The position numbers and the translations under genes are program-made. From Flavobacterium sp. WV_118_3 (GTDB taxonomy: Bacteria > Bacteroidota > Bacteroidia > Flavobacteriales > Flavobacteriaceae): DNA of 64,000 nucleotides. Positions 1 to 9,650 of the stretch are shown in pieces. The DNA lies in contig NZ_CP156060.1 in NCBI RefSeq assembly GCF_039778605.1, forward strand, positions 930,001 through 994,000, written 5' to 3'. Numbering within the stretch: the first letter of the stretch is position 1; every line of letters begins with the position of its first letter. Under the pieces are notes generated by a model. It saw only the letters and a list, made by a program, of their open reading frames with translations. It was not told where the DNA came from and did not search any database.

Positions 1-264
1 GATGGAAAAAACGATTTTTTCTTTATTGATGGATTAGAAAAACTGACAGAAAATTCGTTGGAAATATACAACCGATGGGGAGGAAAGGTATTTGATGCGA
101 ATCAATATGGCAGTCACGAAAACTGGTTCAGAGGATATTCCAATGTCAAAGGAACTATCGATAAAGGGAAAAAACTTCCATCAGGAACTTACTTTTATGT
201 TTTAACGTATAAAATAGCCAATGGTAAAATTAAAAAGAAAGCAGGATATCTATATATCAATTGA
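1..264 (+). CDS. T9SS cargo protein, C-terminal end (type B sorting domain), partial
   Basis: The frame is open from base 1 to the TGA at 262-264, so 87 codons of the 3' end are visible and the rest lies upstream of the window. The residues show the type B (gliding-motility-associated) C-terminal domain recognised by the type IX secretion system: LEIYNRWGGKVF, a Trp-Gly pair, then PSGTYFYVLTYK and a closing GYLYIN strand. In this family the domain directs large surface proteins such as SprB-type adhesins through the T9SS. A SprF-like gene follows 70 bp downstream, the usual partner arrangement. What the exported part of the protein does cannot be told from this fragment. Confidence 0.85.
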   Translation, partial: DGKNDFFFIDGLEKLTENSLEIYNRWGGKVFDANQYGSHENWFRGYSNVKGTIDKGKKLPSGTYFYVLTYKIANGKIKKKAGYLYIN

Positions 265-334
265 ACCCGGAACGCTTGATTATCAATCAAAAGGATTATG
301 CTTTACAACATATCAGGCTATATAAATAACGTTA

Positions 335-1537
335 ATGATGAAAAAAATTATAACAATAGGAACAACTTTATTGTGTTTCGTCTGTTCGTTTGCACAACAA
401 GATGTTCAGTATACACAATATATGTATAATAAAATGGCTTTTAATCCCGGATATACCGCGACAAGTGGAATACCTAGTATTGTTGGACTCTATAGGTCGC
501 AATGGATAGGGATTGATGGAGCTCCTAAAAATATAGTATTATCAGGACAAACGCCTATAAAAGAAAACCGACAGGGTATTGGATTTACTGTCGAAAATGA
601 TAAAATCGGCCCTTCTTCAGATACCCGTTTGGCATTTAGCTATGCGCATCCGGTAATGCTTTCGGACGAAATAATAATGTCGTTGGGAGTAAATATCTGT
701 GGAAATTTTATGGAAATTGACTATGATAAATTAAAAATTCTTGATCATACCGATAAAGAACTAAGAGGGAAATTGTCACAATTCTCGCCAAATATTGGTG
801 CCGGTGCTTACTTTTATTCAAAAAAATGGTTTGCCGGCTTGTCGGTACCGGATTTTTTAGAAACAAAATTTTACAACGATATACAATCGTCGGTAGCTAA
901 AAGAAAAATGCATTATTATCTTACGGGTAGCTACTCGTTTGATTTGGATGATATGATTCAGTTTAAACCGGGAGCATTGATTAAAATGGTTCCGGGAGCA
1001 CCTTTAGGAGTCGATGTCTCTACAACTTTTCTTTTTAATGATAAACTGCAGTTGGGAATATCTTACAGATGGGGAAATGCACTCAGTTTTTTGACTGGCT
1101 TTAAAATTGGCGATTTTACTGTTGGCTATGCATATGACTATAGTGGGGGGACTGTTGGAACGTATACTTCGGGAACGCATGAGGCTTTTTTGCAATTTGA
1201 TATTTTAAAAAAACATGCTGAAAATGAAGACAAAGATCTGCCGAAACACAACCATAATACGATGACAGAATTGCTTCAGAGGAATAAAACTGAAGAGCAA
1301 CAGGATCTGGAACTGAAAAATAAACCAGTTAAAACAAATCCGACTACTACCACTGAAAATAAACAGTTTAAAAATGAAAAACACCTTCGAAAAGAACAGG
1401 CAAAACGCGAAAAAAAAATAAAGCAAGCCCAGGAGAAGGCACTTAGGAAAGAAGCTCGTAAAAAGGAAAAAGTACAGCAATCGAGAAAAGAACCTTCAAA
1501 AGAGAAGTCGGTTAGCAAAGCGAAAAAGAGCCGTTAA
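335..1537 (+). CDS. PorP/SprF family outer-membrane protein with a basic C-terminal tail
   Basis: 400 residues. A signal peptide (about residues 1-20, ending SFAQ) is followed by the PorP/SprF signature QDVQYTQYMYNKMAFNPGY and alternating beta-strand segments up to about residue 289, consistent with an outer-membrane barrel. Known members pair with one T9SS type B cargo protein and are needed for its surface display; here the partner ends 70 bp upstream. Residues about 290-400 are a long Lys/Glu/Arg-rich tail, probably helical, which lengthens the protein beyond the roughly 300-330 residues typical of the family. Two ATGs (335, 338) are possible starts. The family call is firm; the role of the tail is unknown. 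Confidence 0.88.
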   Translation: MMKKIITIGTTLLCFVCSFAQQDVQYTQYMYNKMAFNPGYTATSGIPSIVGLYRSQWIGIDGAPKNIVLSGQTPIKENRQGIGFTVENDKIGPSSDTRLAFSYAHPVMLSDEIIMSLGVNICGNFMEIDYDKLKILDHTDKELRGKLSQFSPNIGAGAYFYSKKWFAGLSVPDFLETKFYNDIQSSVAKRKMHYYLTGSYSFDLDDMIQFKPGALIKMVPGAPLGVDVSTTFLFNDKLQLGISYRWGNALSFLTGFKIGDFTVGYAYDYSGGTVGTYTSGTHEAFLQFDILKKHAENEDKDLPKHNHNTMTELLQRNKTEEQQDLELKNKPVKTNPTTTTENKQFKNEKHLRKEQAKREKKIKQAQEKALRKEARKKEKVQQSRKEPSKEKSVSKAKKSR

Positions 1538-1632
1538 AAAATGCGTAACGTCTTGAAAAAGAAAAGGCAAAACATAATAAACAAAGAGTACGTTGAATAA
1601 CAGAAAATAAATAGTACTATAAATATAAAAAT

Positions 1633-1790
1633 GGGCTGTCTCAAAAGTCAAAACGCTATTTTTTAGGATAAGAATAATGTGTTAAAATTTAAAAATAACT
1701 GACAATGAATCGGTAGAAAACAGGTTTTAAGGCATTTTAGTGTCAATCATTCAAAACAGAAAAGGGGCTGACTCACTTTTGAGACAGCCC
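1633..1790. repeat. MITE-like element with 16-bp terminal inverted repeats
   Basis: GGGCTGTCTCAAAAGT at 1633-1648 is repeated perfectly in inverted orientation at 1775-1790. It bounds about 158 bp with no open frame. Flanking ATG/CAT bases extend the symmetry imperfectly. Ends of the form GGGCTGTCTCAAAA are common at insertion-sequence termini, so this may be a non-autonomous element or an insertion-sequence remnant. It could instead act as a long-armed hairpin after the SprF gene. No clear target duplication is visible. Confidence 0.55.
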
Positions 1791-1843
1791 CATTTCTTAT
1801 ACAATAAGGTCATAATAAAATAGCAATACTATAATTTGCAGGA

Positions 1844-2722
1844 TTAATTAAGGAAATATGATTTTTTGTATTCCGATGGGGTAATACCGTGGTACTTTTT
1901 AAAAGATTTAATAAAGCTTTCGTTGGTATTGAATCCCAGAAAATCATAAACTTTAATATGTTCTTTGCTTTTTGTTTGAAGTAAAACAACGGCCTTATCC
2001 ATTTTGTGTTTTAAAAAATATTTCTTTGGAGATATTCCGTAAATCTGCATGAAATGTCTTTTAAAAGTAGAAAGGCTGAGATTACACATTGATGCCATTG
2101 AAGAGATACTGGTGTTTTTATATATGTTATTCTCTACAATTTGATGTATTACTGATTTTTGACGACAAATAATATTAATAAACCAGTTGATTGTATCGGG
2201 ATTTTGGCTGAACAAATCCAACATAAATTCCTCAAATTTTACAAGGCATATGTTTTCTGGAGCTTTACCATGAGTAATATATTGTAAAGAAGGTAGAAAG
2301 CAACTATTGATAAAATCACTCTTGTGGCATTCCAGGTAACTCTCCAGATAACGAACCGTACGGTTGTTCTTTACTTTTAGAAAATCCGGATATTTTAAAA
2401 GAAAATCGTTGAGAATCTTATTATTAAACATAATGCAGACACCTTCAATATGATTATTTTCTTTTGAACTCGTCTCACAAATAAATTGAGCACCAGTCGA
2501 GAAGACCATATAATTGCTGTTGTTTAGTGCAATAGCATTTCTTTTGATAATTACTTTTTTAATGCCCTTAATCGGAAAAAAAATCATATTGTAATTAAGG
2601 ACTGCTTTAATTTTTGATATGGGCCTTTGGGTCTGAAAGTGAATTATTTGTGCATCGTTTACAAGGTCATTTGTCAGACAGCGGGCGGTTTCAATTGAAT
2701 TAAATACACGATCTTCCATCAT
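1844..2722 (-). CDS. AraC family transcriptional regulator
   Basis: 292 residues from the ATG at 2722. The last 100 or so residues hold the two helix-turn-helix units of the AraC/XylS family: the first around TSISSMASMCNLSLSTFKRH, the second around VYDFLGFNTNESFIKSFKKY, ending in the typical GITPSEYKKS. The N-terminal 190 residues resemble a cupin-like sensing half but carry no motif I can name. The gene stands alone, faces the SprF gene and has a 1.2 kb gene-free region behind its start. Its ligand and targets are unknown. Confidence 0.85.
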   Translation of the reverse strand: MMEDRVFNSIETARCLTNDLVNDAQIIHFQTQRPISKIKAVLNYNMIFFPIKGIKKVIIKRNAIALNNSNYMVFSTGAQFICETSSKENNHIEGVCIMFNNKILNDFLLKYPDFLKVKNNRTVRYLESYLECHKSDFINSCFLPSLQYITHGKAPENICLVKFEEFMLDLFSQNPDTINWFINIICRQKSVIHQIVENNIYKNTSISSMASMCNLSLSTFKRHFMQIYGISPKKYFLKHKMDKAVVLLQTKSKEHIKVYDFLGFNTNESFIKSFKKYHGITPSEYKKSYFLN

Positions 2723-3912
2723 AGTAAGATATTAATAAAATTAAACTTAATCTTTTGATTCATGACAGTATATTTATACTATCATAACATACATGTTCAA
2801 TGCAATAGTATTGGAACATCATACGGATGTGTAAAGTTTATTTGTCTTGAGGCAATATCACTAAATGTAGCTTTATGATTCAAATGAGTACTGTAATCAT
2901 TTACATCATAATCTACTAATGGGAGGAATCGAAACTGGGGTGAATTTGTCTTGGTTTATCGCATAGGCATTAAATTTAGATTACTAATTCTTTTTAACGG
3001 TTGCGGGGGTAAGTATTCTGGGGAGTAAAAGAAATAAGAAATCCCTTTTTATTAAGGATAACTTATTGCGAAACTTATGGAAAAAGTTATTTCCATAAAT
3101 TAAAAACGGAATACAGGTAACCTTGTATTTTGGCTTCAGGCTTATGGTGTGGTTACTTGGACCGTTTTTGTATAAAACAAATATAGTTAAAAAATATTAG
3201 AAAAATAAAGAAAACATAAAAAAAAGTTAATTTCAGCATAAATGGTTAAAATATGTAAAATTTAGTTGTAAAAATGTACTTTTTATTAAGTAAACTCCTG
3301 AAGTGCCGCAATACAAATCTTAAGTTGCTACTCAATCGTTCATTTTTCTTTACTAAAAGATTGAATGATTTGAATATAAAATTTCTATTCATTCCTTTGT
3401 TTCAGAATTTGAATAATTATTAAAAACAAATTAGATTAAGCTAATATAAGGCTCTGAATCAGAATACTGGAATCGCTTTGGAAGATTTAAAAAGAATAGC
3501 CTTATAATGTAAAACGAAATCATCAGATTACTGTTCGCACTGATGTGTATTAAAAAAAGTACTTGACTATTAAATGTAATGCTAAACTATTGCTTTTGAT
3601 TTTTATGAAAAAATTTATTGGGGTTAGTTACTATTTCCAGCGTGAAATAATTTATTTTTTTTCATATTTAATCCAAAAAAATGTATTTTGATCGTTTTTT
3701 TTGCCGGTGTGGTTAACCGGCTTTTTTTATTTATAAATAGCAGTGAGTGTCGTTTATATTCCTTTTGAGATCTTAAATTTGAGAAGAATTTAACAGGATT
3801 TTATAACTTTAAACGGAACAGTTCCGATTTAGAATCCTTAAATTTAAGGAATTCTAAAAACAGTCTGAATAGCCCGAATTTAGGCTGAATAACTCAAAAT
3901 CTACCAATAACT
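2723..3912. other. 1.2 kb gene-free region
   Basis: No convincing open frame is present on either strand. The sequence is very AT-rich. It contains a perfect 9-bp hairpin at 3075-3098 (TTATGGAAA / TTTCCATAA, 6-nt loop, no T-run) and an intrinsic terminator at 3703-3728. An imperfect hairpin surrounds 3340-3375. The two ends would hold the promoters of the AraC gene (leftward) and the universal stress gene (rightward). Confidence 0.6.
3703..3728 (+). terminator. Intrinsic terminator with no gene upstream
   Basis: GCCGGT (3703-3708) pairs with ACCGGC (3716-3721) across a 7-nt loop and is followed at once by seven T. It reads on the + strand, yet no + strand gene lies between it and 2723, so it may end a small untranslated RNA. 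Confidence 0.6.
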
Positions 3913-4725
3913 ATGGAAACGATTATCATCGCAACTGATTTTTCAGCCGAAGCTATTAATGCTGCAAAATATATTGCTAAAGCGGTTACCGGAAAAACCT
4001 ATCGACTTGTACTTTATAATCTGTATAACACTTCTATTCACGCCCAAAATGCACGCTTGTCGGCTATGGAAATCGATAAAATGTTTCAAACACAAAAAAA
4101 TAAGGTAAACGAAAAAGCAAGTACTCTAAGCGAAATGTACCATGTTGAAGTGGTGGCACATGTAGTAGCGGGTAATTTTTACGATGAATTGGTAAAATGT
4201 ATACAACAATTTAAGGCCGAATTGGTGGTAATGGGAATGGCCGAAAGATCGGTGGAACAAGATTTGTTGGGCAATACAACCACCGCTGCGATCAGTATGT
4301 TGAAATTCCCGGTACTGAGTATTCCTTTGGGAGCCGAATATAACGGCATTAAACATATTCTTTTTGCCTGCGATATCGTGAGAGGCGTGCATAAGAGGGT
4401 ACTCGACAGAGTACGGGAAGTTGCAACCGATTATAATGCCTCGGTTGAAGTGTTTCATATCCGGGAAAAATCGGAAGAATTCACGCAGCAACAAGACGAA
4501 AAACATCCAATGGAAGAAACATTATCCGGAATTCAGCATACCTATAAAAACGTACAGTCGTCTGAAATAATTAAAGCCATTCGGGATGAAATTGTAGCCT
4601 CTGAAACGGATTTATTAATTATGGTTCCGTATAAATATGGTTTCTGGGATTCGATGTTACACAAAAGTAAAACCCGAGCGATGGCATCCGGAAGCAAGGT
4701 CCCCTTATTATCGCTTCCGTTATAA
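3913..4725 (+). CDS. Universal stress protein, tandem UspA domains
   Basis: 270 residues with two Usp folds. The first (1-about 140) begins METIIIATDFSAEAINAAKY, the classic first strand and helix, and contains VVMGMAERSVEQDLLGNTT, the degenerate nucleotide-binding loop. The second (about 145-270) begins HILFACDI and ends VPLLSLPL. Its loop lacks the full glycine pattern, so it may not bind ATP. Tandem Usp proteins in Bacteroidota are cytoplasmic stress proteins of ill-defined action. It lies 80 bp ahead of the metal efflux operon on the same strand, but no terminator is visible between them, so co-expression is possible. Confidence 0.88.
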   Translation: METIIIATDFSAEAINAAKYIAKAVTGKTYRLVLYNLYNTSIHAQNARLSAMEIDKMFQTQKNKVNEKASTLSEMYHVEVVAHVVAGNFYDELVKCIQQFKAELVVMGMAERSVEQDLLGNTTTAAISMLKFPVLSIPLGAEYNGIKHILFACDIVRGVHKRVLDRVREVATDYNASVEVFHIREKSEEFTQQQDEKHPMEETLSGIQHTYKNVQSSEIIKAIRDEIVASETDLLIMVPYKYGFWDSMLHKSKTRAMASGSKVPLLSLPL

Positions 4726-4807
4726 GGCAATTTAAATTCTTTTTAAACTATAGGTTAAATTTAAGAATTGACTTGTTTTCCAAAAAAGGACGCTCTAATT
4801 TTGTCAT

Positions 4808-5188
4808 GTGAAAAAACTGGCCGTATACATACTCGTATTGCTGATTAGCCTGAACAATTGCTTTTTTGTACAATTGTTCAAACTGCCGGTTCTGTTTCAA
4901 CACTTTGAAGAACATCAAAACGATAATGGAAATCTCGGCTTTGTCGATTTTCTGGCCATGCATTATTGGGGCGACGATATTAACGATTCTGATGACGATC
5001 GCGATATGCAGTTGCCTTTTAAAAAAGTGGATCACCATGTGCCGCATTTGGTGTTTATTCCGAATCGTATTACCTATACTACAACTATCAATCGTATACC
5101 GGATACTTCCCGGTTAAAAATTACCTATAATAGCCACTTACACCCTAATCCGCATTTGGGTGCTTTGTTTCGTCCTCCAATCGTATAA
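4808..5188 (+). CDS. Small exported His/Asp-rich protein of the metal efflux locus
   Basis: 126 residues, starting at GTG 4808; the overlapping ATG at 4806 is in another frame. Residues 1-20 form a hydrophobic leader (MKKLAVYILVLLISLNNCFF). The rest holds many His and Asp residues (HFEEHQND, DDINDSDDDRD, KVDHHVPH), as would suit metal binding in the periplasm, though that is inference. It ends 79 bp before the start of the RND pump on the same strand. Small proteins of this kind are often found ahead of CzcA-type genes in flavobacteria. I do not recognise a named family. Confidence 0.65.
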   Translation: MKKLAVYILVLLISLNNCFFVQLFKLPVLFQHFEEHQNDNGNLGFVDFLAMHYWGDDINDSDDDRDMQLPFKKVDHHVPHLVFIPNRITYTTTINRIPDTSRLKITYNSHLHPNPHLGALFRPPIV

Positions 5189-5267
5189 CTTCTGTATCGG
5201 ATTTTAAAAAAATACCAAAGGCACTATCGTGTCTGTTGGTGCATTTACTATAAATTCAAATGAAGTC

Positions 5268-8200
5268 ATGCTTACAAAAATCATTCAATTTTCAGTTAAA
5301 AATAAACTGGCAATTGGGATCTTCATGCTACTATGGGTAGTCTATGGTACCTATGAAGTGACCCGTTTGCCTATCGATGCCGTACCGGACATCACGAACA
5401 ATCAGGTACAAATTATCACAACGGCACCAGCCTTGGGAGCCGAAGATGTGGAACGGTTGATCACCTTCCCGATCGAACAGGCTATTAGTAATATCCCGAA
5501 ACTAAAAGAAAGTCGGAGTATTTCCCGCTTTGGGTTGTCGGTTGTTACAGTCGTTTTCGATGAAAAAGCCGATGTGTACTGGGCGCGACAACAGGTTACC
5601 GAACGCCTGCAACAAGTAGCTATCGACGAAAATGCCAACCGACCCGAAATGGCACCGGTAACCACCGGATTGGGCGAAATTTACCAGTATGTTCTCAAAC
5701 CCCAAAAAGGTTTTGAAAGTAAGTATTCACTCGCCGATTTGCGGACCATACAGGATTGGACGGTGAGGAGACAGTTGCTTGGAACACCAGGTATTGCCGA
5801 TGTCGCAACCTTTGGCGGAAAGCTAAAACAATATGAAGTAGCCGTTAATCCTGCCCGACTCAAAGCACACAATCTAACCATTAGTGATGTTTTTACAGCG
5901 CTAAACCGTAGTAATCAGAATACTGGTGGCGCCTATATCGAAAAAGGACCAACCGTTTCCTATATCCGTAGTGTAGGGCTGGCACGGGATATAAAGGATA
6001 TCGAAAACATTGTGATCAAATCTACTCAGGCCGGAACGCCGGTACTGGTTAAAAACATTGCGGAAGTAAAATTAGCAGCTGCCATCCGTTATGGAGCGTT
6101 AACCACAGATGATCGCGGAGAAGCCGTAGGCGGAATCGTGATGATGCTAAAAGGTGAAAATGCCAGTAATGTAATCGATAACGTCAAAAATAAAGTCTCC
6201 GAAATCGAAAAAATCCTTCCGGAAGGCCTTACGATTGAACCCTTTCTGGATCGTACCAAAATGGTCGATAATGCTATTGGGACCGTAGAAAAAAACCTTA
6301 TCGAAGGCGCGCTGATTGTCGTTTTGGTACTCGTTCTCTTTTTAGGAAACCTAAGAGCCGGACTTATTGTCGCTTCGGTAATACCACTTTCGATGCTTTT
6401 TGCCATTTGTATGATGAACGCTTTCGGGGTAAGTGGTAACCTGATGAGTCTCGGAGCGCTCGATTTCGGACTGATTGTCGATGGAGCCGTGATCATCGTG
6501 GAAGCCCTATTGCATCATTTACATTCGGAAAAAAAATACCAACTACGAACCGATATTTCACAACAGGAAATGGATCGGGAAGTAACCGGATCGGCTTCCC
6601 GTATGATGAATGCGGCTGTTTTTGGTCAGATTATTATCCTGATCGTTTATTTGCCAATTCTGTCTTTACAAGGGATTGAAGGGAAAATGTTCAAACCGAT
6701 GGCGCAAACGGTCGCTTTTGCAATTCTCGGTGCTTTTATCCTGTCGTTAACGTATGTTCCTATGGTTAGCGCACTGTTCATCAGTAAAAAAGTAAACCAC
6801 CAACCCAATATTTCCGACAGAATAATGACGCGTTTGGAAGCAGGGTATCAAAAACTACTTTCAAGAGCGTTAATTTTCCGAAAAGGAATCATAGCGGTTG
6901 CAATCGTTTTGTTTTCGTTGGCAGTATTGTTATTTACCCGAATGGGAGGCGAATTTATCCCACAACTGGAAGAAGGTGATTTTGCCGTCGAAACCCGATT
7001 GTTACTCGGAACGAATCTGACTACAACTACCGAAACCATACAGAAAATATCCGTCGCACTAAAGGAACGGTATCCAGAAGTAAACCGGGTAGTATCCCGA
7101 ATCGGTAGTGCCGAAATACCAACAGATCCGATGCCGATTGAAGGAGGTGATATGATCATTGTACTCAAAAATAAATCAGAGTGGACCAGTGCGGCTTCTT
7201 TTTCCGAATTGGCCGAAAAAATGGCAGCTACCGTTCAGGAAGTCGCGCCAGGGGTGACAACGGGTTTCCAGTTTCCGGTGCAAATGCGCTTTAATGAATT
7301 GATGACCGGTGCCAAACAGGATGTCGTTTGTAAAATCTATGGAGAGAACCTTGATAAACTGGCACAATATGCCGATCAATTAGGAGCGATTAGCCATAGT
7401 GTAAAAGGTACAGCCGATTTATATGTCGAAAAAGTAACCGGTATGCCACAAATTGTGATCGATTATAACTGGGCCGAAATGGCCAAATACGGACTGTATG
7501 TTCAGGATATTAACCGTACGGTGAATGCTGCATTTGCCGGTGCCGTGGCCGGGAATATTTATGAAGGCGAAAAGCGTTTTGATCTGGTCGTACGGGTCGA
7601 TGCCACCGGACGAAAAGACATTAACGACGTTCGGAATCTTCTGGTAGCTACGGCTTCCGGAGCGCAGATTCCGTTATATCAGGTAGCCTCGGTTCAGGAA
7701 GTGGAAGGGCCAAATCAGATTCAACGGGAAGATGCCAAACGCCGGATTATTGTAGGATTTAATGTGCGTGGTCGCGATGTACAGAGTATTGTAAACGAGC
7801 TGCAACAAAAAGTAAGCACCCAAATTAAATTTGATCCGGGGTATTATGTGACTTATGGCGGTGCTTTCGAAAACCTGCAACAGGCAAAAAGCCGATTAGC
7901 GGTAGCGGTTCCGGTGGCATTACTGTTAATCTTCGGACTATTGTATTTTGCTTTCCGATCGTTTAAGGAAGGGATTATCATTTTTACGGCCATACCGCTA
8001 TCGGCTATCGGTGGCGTATTTGCACTGATCTTACGGGATATGCCGTTTAGTATTTCGGCCGGAGTTGGTTTTATCGCGCTTTTTGGGGTGGCGGTTCTAA
8101 ATGGAATTGTACTGATTTCAGAGTTTAACCGAATTCAAAAGCAGGGCGAAATTTCGGATCCATTACTACTGATCATGACCGGTACCAAAAACAGGTTGCG

Positions 8201-9647
8201 ACCGGTGTTGATGACCGCAGCGGTGGCTTCCTTAGGATTCCTACCCATGGCATTGAGTAATGGTGCCGGTGCCGAAGTACAACGTCCGCTGGCTACGGTG
8301 GTTATCGGCGGATTGCTAACCGCTACTTTGTTAACCTTATTTGTATTACCAGCCATTTATTTAATGACCTATCATACGAAACAATTTCAAAAGAAAATGA
8401 AAAAAAATAAAAACAATAATATGCTCCTATTCTTGTTCGGATTTTTGATTTCCGGAGGATTATGGGCGCAGGAAATGGTTCCGGTTTCGCTGGACCAATC
8501 GGTTGCCATTGCGATCAAAAACAATAAACGAATCCGGGCAGCGCGACATAACGAACAATCGAAAGAATGGTTACGCCAGTCGGCTTACGATATCCCGAAA
8601 ACCAATGTGGATGTCGACTACGGCCAATTTAATAGTCAGTTTAAAGATACCCGTTTTGGGATAAGCCAGACGTTTAATTTTCCAACGGTATATTCCCGGC
8701 AAAAGAAAGCATTCACAGAAGGGTTTCGGGCGGCTCAGGCACAAACACAACTTACGGAGCAAGAGTTAAAAGCGCAGGTGCGCCTATGGTATTATGAGCT
8801 AATCTGGCTACAACATAAAAAAGAGTTATTGCATTATGCCGACAGTATTTATCGTTTGATGGAAGAGAAGTCGAAACTACGGTTTAAAGTTGGCGAAACG
8901 AATATATTAGAGAAAAGTGCCTCGCAATCGGCACGACAGTTTTATACGAATCAATTCAATATGATCAATAAGGATATTGCGATTGCACAGCGATCGTTTA
9001 ATACGGTTTTGCAGGATAGTATTGTATATGTTCCGGAGGTTTCCATAATAAAAATGGACGAAAAAGGAAGGTTTGAAAAATCATCTGCCGAAAATCTTCC
9101 GGCGGTAAAGGTATCGCAATACGAAGCCGAAAGTGCCCGTTGGCGTTGGAAAACAGAACGCGCCAGAATGTTACCGGATATCACGTTAGGGTATAATAAT
9201 CTTAGTATTACCGGTTTTCAGACCAATGCGTCGGGACAGGAAGTCTATTACGATAGCAACCAACGGTTTAGTTATATAAATGCCGGGATAAGTCTGCCGT
9301 TGTTTTTCGGAAGTCAGTCGGCGCGTAGTAAAGCTGCCAAAGCCGAATGGGATTATTATAAAACGCAGGCGGAAGCCATAAAAACGGAACTTTCGGCACA
9401 ACAACTCAACGCCGCGAAAGAACTGGAAAAATTCCGGGAAAGTTTACAATATTATGAATCACAGGGACTTGAAAATGCCCGAACAATCATCGATGCGGCA
9501 AACAGTCAGTTAAATAATGGGGATATCGATTACCTGCAATGGGTATTGGTAGTCAATCAGGCCATCACCATAAAAAATGAATACCTCGATACGGTCAATA
9601 ATTACAATAAGGCTGTGATTCGGGTACAATCTTTAAACAACTTTTAA
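5268..9647 (+). CDS. CzcA/CusA family heavy-metal RND pump fused to a TolC-like outer-membrane factor
   Basis: 1459 residues. I start at ATG 5268 (MLTKIIQFSVKNKLAIG, the usual CzcA beginning); a GTG at 5229 would add 13 uncharacteristic residues. Residues 1 to about 1040 are a complete HME-RND permease. The transmembrane proton-relay motif is DFGLIVDGAV, with acidic residues D399 and D405, as in CzcA. From residue 1044 a new Met begins MKKNKNNN, followed by a hydrophobic leader ending GGLWAQ and a TolC/CzcC-like helical domain of about 415 residues. The fusion is a known Bacteroidota arrangement. It would supply pump and outer-membrane exit duct from one gene, with the adaptor encoded 3 bp downstream. 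The substrate is probably a divalent or monovalent heavy metal, not defined by sequence. Confidence 0.92.
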   Translation: MLTKIIQFSVKNKLAIGIFMLLWVVYGTYEVTRLPIDAVPDITNNQVQIITTAPALGAEDVERLITFPIEQAISNIPKLKESRSISRFGLSVVTVVFDEKADVYWARQQVTERLQQVAIDENANRPEMAPVTTGLGEIYQYVLKPQKGFESKYSLADLRTIQDWTVRRQLLGTPGIADVATFGGKLKQYEVAVNPARLKAHNLTISDVFTALNRSNQNTGGAYIEKGPTVSYIRSVGLARDIKDIENIVIKSTQAGTPVLVKNIAEVKLAAAIRYGALTTDDRGEAVGGIVMMLKGENASNVIDNVKNKVSEIEKILPEGLTIEPFLDRTKMVDNAIGTVEKNLIEGALIVVLVLVLFLGNLRAGLIVASVIPLSMLFAICMMNAFGVSGNLMSLGALDFGLIVDGAVIIVEALLHHLHSEKKYQLRTDISQQEMDREVTGSASRMMNAAVFGQIIILIVYLPILSLQGIEGKMFKPMAQTVAFAILGAFILSLTYVPMVSALFISKKVNHQPNISDRIMTRLEAGYQKLLSRALIFRKGIIAVAIVLFSLAVLLFTRMGGEFIPQLEEGDFAVETRLLLGTNLTTTTETIQKISVALKERYPEVNRVVSRIGSAEIPTDPMPIEGGDMIIVLKNKSEWTSAASFSELAEKMAATVQEVAPGVTTGFQFPVQMRFNELMTGAKQDVVCKIYGENLDKLAQYADQLGAISHSVKGTADLYVEKVTGMPQIVIDYNWAEMAKYGLYVQDINRTVNAAFAGAVAGNIYEGEKRFDLVVRVDATGRKDINDVRNLLVATASGAQIPLYQVASVQEVEGPNQIQREDAKRRIIVGFNVRGRDVQSIVNELQQKVSTQIKFDPGYYVTYGGAFENLQQAKSRLAVAVPVALLLIFGLLYFAFRSFKEGIIIFTAIPLSAIGGVFALILRDMPFSISAGVGFIALFGVAVLNGIVLISEFNRIQKQGEISDPLLLIMTGTKNRLRPVLMTAAVASLGFLPMALSNGAGAEVQRPLATVVIGGLLTATLLTLFVLPAIYLMTYHTKQFQKKMKKNKNNNMLLFLFGFLISGGLWAQEMVPVSLDQSVAIAIKNNKRIRAARHNEQSKEWLRQSAYDIPKTNVDVDYGQFNSQFKDTRFGISQTFNFPTVYSRQKKAFTEGFRAAQAQTQLTEQELKAQVRLWYYELIWLQHKKELLHYADSIYRLMEEKSKLRFKVGETNILEKSASQSARQFYTNQFNMINKDIAIAQRSFNTVLQDSIVYVPEVSIIKMDEKGRFEKSSAENLPAVKVSQYEAESARWRWKTERARMLPDITLGYNNLSITGFQTNASGQEVYYDSNQRFSYINAGISLPLFFGSQSARSKAAKAEWDYYKTQAEAIKTELSAQQLNAAKELEKFRESLQYYESQGLENARTIIDAANSQLNNGDIDYLQWVLVVNQAITIKNEYLDTVNNYNKAVIRVQSLNNF

Positions 9648-9650
9648 ATC

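Noticed and set aside
4126..4506. 126-codon leftward frame inside the universal stress gene
   Set aside because: Antisense shadow of a gene with clear Usp motifs.
5229..5267. GTG start 13 codons upstream for the RND pump
   Set aside because: The added residues are polar and atypical; MLTKIIQFSVKNKLAIG at 5268 is the standard family start.
6089..6496. 135-codon leftward frame inside the RND pump gene
   Set aside because: Antisense shadow of the conserved transmembrane region.
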